Positions 8,585-10,657 of a DNA stretch of 10,657 bases are shown here, in pieces (within the stretch, counting starts at the first letter, position 1; each line of letters starts with the position of its first letter). The notes under the pieces were generated by a model that made no database searches, had not been told where the DNA came from, and saw only the letters and a program-made list of their open reading frames with translations. The DNA is from Chalciporus piperatus. Its lineage: Eukaryota; Basidiomycota; Agaricomycetes; Boletales; Boletaceae. Both the position numbers and the translations under genes were made by a program. Location: contig JBBPTG010000479.1 of assembly GCA_038093975.1 (NCBI GenBank), positions 1 to 10,657 of the forward strand, written 5' to 3'.

Positions 8585-9037
8585 TGTTATAGTATTTAAA
8601 AACTTTTCAAACTTTTGCCTACAACGGTATTCGAACTCTGGACTTTGTCTACAACTTAGGGGTCAAGCCGGATTCATCTTAATCTGCTCCGGTAGTCCCT
8701 GTAGCATTACGTAAACTATTACATAGTCAGGTCATGTGACAAAGGTCCAGACTTAGATGAGTCAGCAATGATGTCATGGCCTAGACCCTAATCCGTGCCT
8801 GGTACCTTTTCTTATCATCATTCCATTTACCTTATCTATCTTTCCCTTTGTGATTTCCTTATTCGGCTGTTGGTCTGTGCGCACTTCTCAATAGTATATA
8901 AGTAGCCCTGTACTTATCACAGACCCCAGTCTAATCCATTTGTGGCTTCACCGTCATTAAGCTTTAGTACTCAGCATATCCTTCGCATAGGCCTAGTGTT
9001 GCCTAAAGTCCCCGCTGTGTTGTGAGAGATCATAACA
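8585..9037 (+). repeat. solitary LTR (453 bp), second copy of the gypsy LTR
   Basis: It has the same ends (TGTTAT...ATAACA) and orientation as the LTR at 3742-4195, with about 20 substitutions and small indels, concentrated in the last 80 bp. No polypurine tract, primer site or internal gypsy sequence adjoins it. The 5 bp before (gtcgt) and after (gaacc) do not match, and the flanks belong to different transposons (LINE left, Harbinger-type right). That argues against a simple solo LTR and for recombination between two insertions, or a deletion to one side. Confidence 0.92.
8895..8901 (+). promoter_or_regulatory. TATA box in the solitary LTR
   Basis: TATATAA is preserved at the place equivalent to 4052-4058. 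The TGAGTCA site at 8758-8764 is also kept, while the E-box palindrome is mutated. The LTR may still drive transcripts rightward, antisense to the Harbinger fragment and into the CCAGT array. Confidence 0.45.
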
Positions 9038-9135
9038 GAACCTACACTAACTCCTGGCCATTGGGCTACGTCTTCAGGAGTCACCGCGTTTCCGTAATGA
9101 CTGGCGCGATTTAGGAAAATAGCAACATCAGCAAG
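9038..9135 (-). pseudogene. PIF/Harbinger-type transposase fragment
   Basis: On the reverse strand this reads ADVAIFLNRASHYGNAVTPE followed by DVAQWPGVSVGS. That resembles the helix-turn-helix region that precedes the DDE domain in fungal Harbinger-like (DDE_Tnp_4) transposases, where a HYGNA...EDVAQWAGVSVG-like block is typical. The match ends abruptly at the LTR edge (9038), which removed everything downstream, including the catalytic domain. On its upstream side it begins after a pyrimidine-rich run ending TTTTTACAG, which could be an intron acceptor, and then repeat DNA. The fragment is short, so the family call is probable rather than certain. Confidence 0.6.
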
Positions 9136-9161
9136 ACTGTAAAAAGTCTGAAATGACTGGA

Positions 9162-9199
9162 GCTTACTTGTCTGACTGGAGCCAGTCAGACAAGTGAGC
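9162..9199. repeat. near-perfect hairpin at the edge of the CCAGT array
   Basis: The arms ACTTGTCTGACTGG (9166-9179) and CCAGTCAGACAAGT (9182-9195) are perfect reverse complements around a 2-base loop (AG). Pairing extends to 9162 and 9199 with one G-T mismatch, giving 18-bp arms. The right arm is the start of the CCAGT array and the left arm is its inversion. Confidence 0.85.
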
Positions 9200-9752
9200 C
9201 AGTAGCCAAGTGCCCCAGGCATCCAGTAGTCTCAGTCATCCAGTAACCAAGTGTTCCAGTCATCCAATAGTCTCAGTCATCCAGTAGTCCAGTGAGTCAG
9301 TGCTCCAGTAACCTCAGTAGTCTCAGTCATCCAGTCATCCAGTCACCAAGTTATTTCAGTGGTCCCAGTCATCCAGTCATCCAGTCACCAAGTCATTTCA
9401 ATAGTCCCAGTGGCCCAGTGGCCAAGTGCTCCAATCATCCAGTCATCTCAGTCACTCAGTAGTCCAGTGGTCCAGTCACCCAGTCAGTTCAGTGTGGCAG
9501 TGCTCCAGTGGTCCAGTCACCCAGTCAGTTCAGTGTGGCAGTGCTCCAGTGGTCAAGTACTTCAGTAATCCAGTAGCCCAGTAGCCCAATTGACAAGTGA
9601 TTCCAGTAATCCAGTAATCCAGTCACTCAGTGCTCCAGTAGTCCAGTAATCCAGTAATCCAATAATCCAGTCACCTAGTAGCCCAGTAGTCCAGTTGACA
9701 AGTGATTCCAGTAGCCTAATTACTCAGTATGACAGTCAGCCAGTCATCCAGT
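9182..9752. repeat. degenerate CCAGT minisatellite, about 8-bp unit
   Basis: Roughly 70 units of mostly 8 bp (some 9 or 7) share the pattern NNNCCAGT, with common variants catccagt, agtccagt, aatccagt, gctccagt, caccaagt and agtctcagt. CCAGT often decays to CAAGT, TCAGT or CCAAT. Longer blocks recur, such as gttgacaagtgattccag near 9692 and a close copy near 9587. The pattern fades by about 9800. Open frames here (for example 9359-9568) merely reflect the repeat. Confidence 0.9.
9464..9554. repeat. 41-bp higher-order tandem duplication inside the array
   Basis: The 41 bp at 9464-9504 are repeated exactly at 9505-9545, and a third copy begins ccagtggtc at 9546 before diverging. Each unit holds five CCAGT-like monomers. 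Perfect identity amid degenerate monomers points to a recent unequal exchange or slippage. Confidence 0.88.
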
Positions 9753-9979
9753 ATACCATTGGGCTCAGAAACCTAGTCACTCAGGAATCCAGAAACTCGA
9801 GTGTTCAAGAAGCCAATTATCACAGAAGCCAAGTAATTCCAATCCTCGAGAAATCTCAAAGTCCTAGGAGGCCAATAGCCAGAGATTTAATAAAGTTAGT
9901 TTCAGCAAAATATATATTTGTATATCTAATACAATGTATTTACAGGTGGGGAGAGGGCTCGAGAGGCACCGAGGTTTAC
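9753..9979. other. decayed repeat and AT-rich stretch, no gene recognised
   Basis: The first 50 bp still contain scattered CAGT-like steps (cctagtcactcagg). The rest is unique-looking, with an AT-rich patch at about 9890-9942. It leads into the H+-ATPase relic on the reverse strand. If the relic once had an intron here, GTAAAC at 9974-9979 (reverse strand), just after LLAIF, could be its donor, but this is weak. Confidence 0.4.
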
Positions 9980-10218
9980 AAAGATGGCGAGTAGACTTAT
10001 GAGCTCAAAACCGTTACCCTCAGCCTTGGGTCACCCCCACCCAACACCTCATAAGCAACAGTGAGCACGCGAAGAGAGTGAGTAGCAAACTCCTCGATGT
10101 CGGCTTCCTGTTCGTCCTCGATCTCGTCAGTTTTATCTTGCGCACAGAGCTCGATGATGATACCATACCCTTTGTCAATGGTGAGCTTGTTGGTAGTGAG
10201 GGTACCGGTCCGTTTGTC
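9980..10218 (-). pseudogene. plasma-membrane H+-ATPase (Pma1-like P-type ATPase) relic
   Basis: The intact enzyme pumps protons out of the cell, forming an aspartyl-phosphate in its DKTGT motif. From 10218 downward the reverse strand reads DKRTGTLTTNKLTIDKG, the phosphorylation motif with one extra Arg codon. It passes directly into GIIIELCAQDKTDEIED and EADIEEFATHSLRVLTVAYE, which in fungal Pma1 lie about 90 residues later, after the nucleotide-binding KPFNPVDKRTE-type region. So an internal in-frame deletion is present. Near 10022-10025 one base is lost and homology moves one frame over to EGNGFELISLLAIF, ending at 9980. A stop codon sits shortly upstream of the Asp in the same frame. No transmembrane segment or hinge motif remains. 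It is a fragment of a host gene, dead by several lesions. Confidence 0.85.
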
Positions 10219-10243
10219 AGGTTGAGGGAGTTGAAGTCAAGTC

Positions 10244-10501
10244 GAGGGGGAGAAGACGAGGGGCCAGGCACTGGGGGAGAGATGACGAGCAAGAGAGTGA
10301 CAGATGAAATAGTGTGATGGTGGTGCCGCTCAGCATGACGACGGTGTTCGCGTTCTCGCTCGCGTTCGCGAACAAGCGGGGGGGAGAAGACGAGGGCCAG
10401 GGACTGGGGGAGAGATGACGAGCAAGAGAATGGTGGATGAGATAGTGTGATGGTGGTGCCATTCAGCATGACGACAATGTTCGCGGTCTCGCTCGCGTTC
10501 G
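10244..10501. repeat. tandem duplication of about 125-bp units, period 133-134 bp
   Basis: Copies at about 10244-10368 and 10378-10501 share long blocks: gagaagacgag, actgggggagagatgacgag, agtgtgatggtggtgcc and cagcatgacgac. They differ by scattered substitutions and one indel. The spacer between them includes the palindrome gttcgcgaac at 10364-10373. On the reverse strand both copies can read an NASE(T/N)AN(I/T)VVML(N/S)GTTITL segment, but in different open frames, and I recognise no domain. Confidence 0.8.
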
Positions 10502-10657
10502 ATGGGACAGCCATTTTCACTGGAGATTTCCTGGCGCGTAAAGAATGAGACGGCGACAACTTGAAGGCAAGTTGTACTTACCGAGAGGATTGCTCTGGGT
10601 GAGGGCGTCTTGCGGATGGGATTCGGGAGAGTCCAGTGTGAGAGGTCGGTACGAGAG
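10502..10657. other. right edge, no gene recognised
   Basis: Apart from the possible intron, nothing in this stretch matches a family I know. On the reverse strand a short frame starts MAVPSNASETANIV at 10514 and enters the duplication. Its composition (Ser, Pro, His, Arg runs) is low-complexity, so I do not call a protein. Confidence 0.4.
10531..10581 (-). other. possible intron on the reverse strand
   Basis: On the reverse strand GTAAGTAC at the 10581 end is a strong fungal-type splice donor, and GCGCCAG at the 10531 end is a plausible acceptor. The 51-nt length is normal for basidiomycete introns. No flanking exon could be assigned to a protein family, so this may be chance or the remains of a gene upstream of the duplication. 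Confidence 0.25.

Noticed and set aside
3742..9037. The two direct LTR copies as the ends of one LTR retrotransposon
   Set aside because: The DNA between them is Plavaka plus LINE, with no gag-pol. The left LTR has its own polypurine tract and pol upstream, and the copies differ by about 4-5%.
9359..9568. Open frame of 69 codons rich in Ser, Gln, Val and Pro on the + strand
   Set aside because: It lies wholly within the CCAGT minisatellite and its composition follows from the repeat.
9182..9752. CRISPR array or telomere-like repeat
   Set aside because: The units are 7-9 bp without distinct spacers, the content is eukaryotic, and the motif is not a telomeric G-rich repeat.
10217..10462. 81-codon reverse-strand open frame
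   Set aside because: It lies in the same duplication, matches no family I know, and ends where the relic's Asp codon begins in another frame.
10020..10559. 179-codon reverse-strand open frame with Arg-Glu and His runs
   Set aside because: It spans the tandem duplication and overlaps the H+-ATPase relic in a different frame; the recognisable homology is in the other frame and the composition is low-complexity.
1..10657. A new defence, toxin or biosynthetic system
   Set aside because: Every recognisable coding region belongs to known transposon families or to a decayed H+-ATPase; nothing groups as a novel gene cluster.

Overview
The window looks like transposon-rich nuclear DNA of a filamentous fungus, most likely an agaricomycete basidiomycete. 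The evidence is the combination of a chromodomain Ty3/gypsy element, a Plavaka-type (CACTA/KDZ-like) DNA transposase with a short GT-AG intron, a Tad-like LINE with CCHC-rich ORF1, a PIF/Harbinger-type transposase scrap, and a decayed piece of a fungal plasma-membrane H+-ATPase gene. No intact host gene is visible. All family names rest on motif recognition; no database search was possible.

Layout. 1-4195 is the 3' part of a chromovirus-type Ty3/gypsy retrotransposon: gag tail (1-99), pol (96-3730, broken by one frameshift inside integrase), polypurine tract and 3' LTR (3742-4195). It sits inside a Plavaka transposase gene, whose C-terminal part resumes at the base after the LTR (4196) and runs in frame, through one inferred 64-nt intron, to its stop at 5547. 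About 200 bp of unexplained AT-rich DNA follows. Then comes a 5'-truncated LINE (about 5749-8584): ORF1 with three zinc knuckles, overlapping by ATGA an ORF2 with a complete-looking AP endonuclease and the first part of reverse transcriptase. ORF2 is cut mid-domain at 8584 by a second copy of the same LTR (8585-9037).

This second LTR is a chimeric joint. Its left flank is LINE and its right flank is a different transposon, a reverse-strand Harbinger-type transposase fragment (9038-about 9135), with no matching target duplication. A near-perfect hairpin (9162-9199) and an array of about 8-bp CCAGT repeats (9182-about 9752, with a perfect 41-bp higher-order duplication) follow. The right end (9980-10218, reverse strand) is a Pma1-like H+-ATPase pseudogene with an internal deletion, an extra codon in the phosphorylation motif and a frameshift. 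Beyond it lies a tandem duplication of about 133 bp (10244-10501).

The genes do not form a pathway. The window records nested insertion and probable ectopic recombination between LTRs. I found no convincing new biological system; the points most worth a check are the chimeric LTR joint, the H+-ATPase relic, the hairpin and array, and the ATGA stop-start overlap in both unrelated retroelements.
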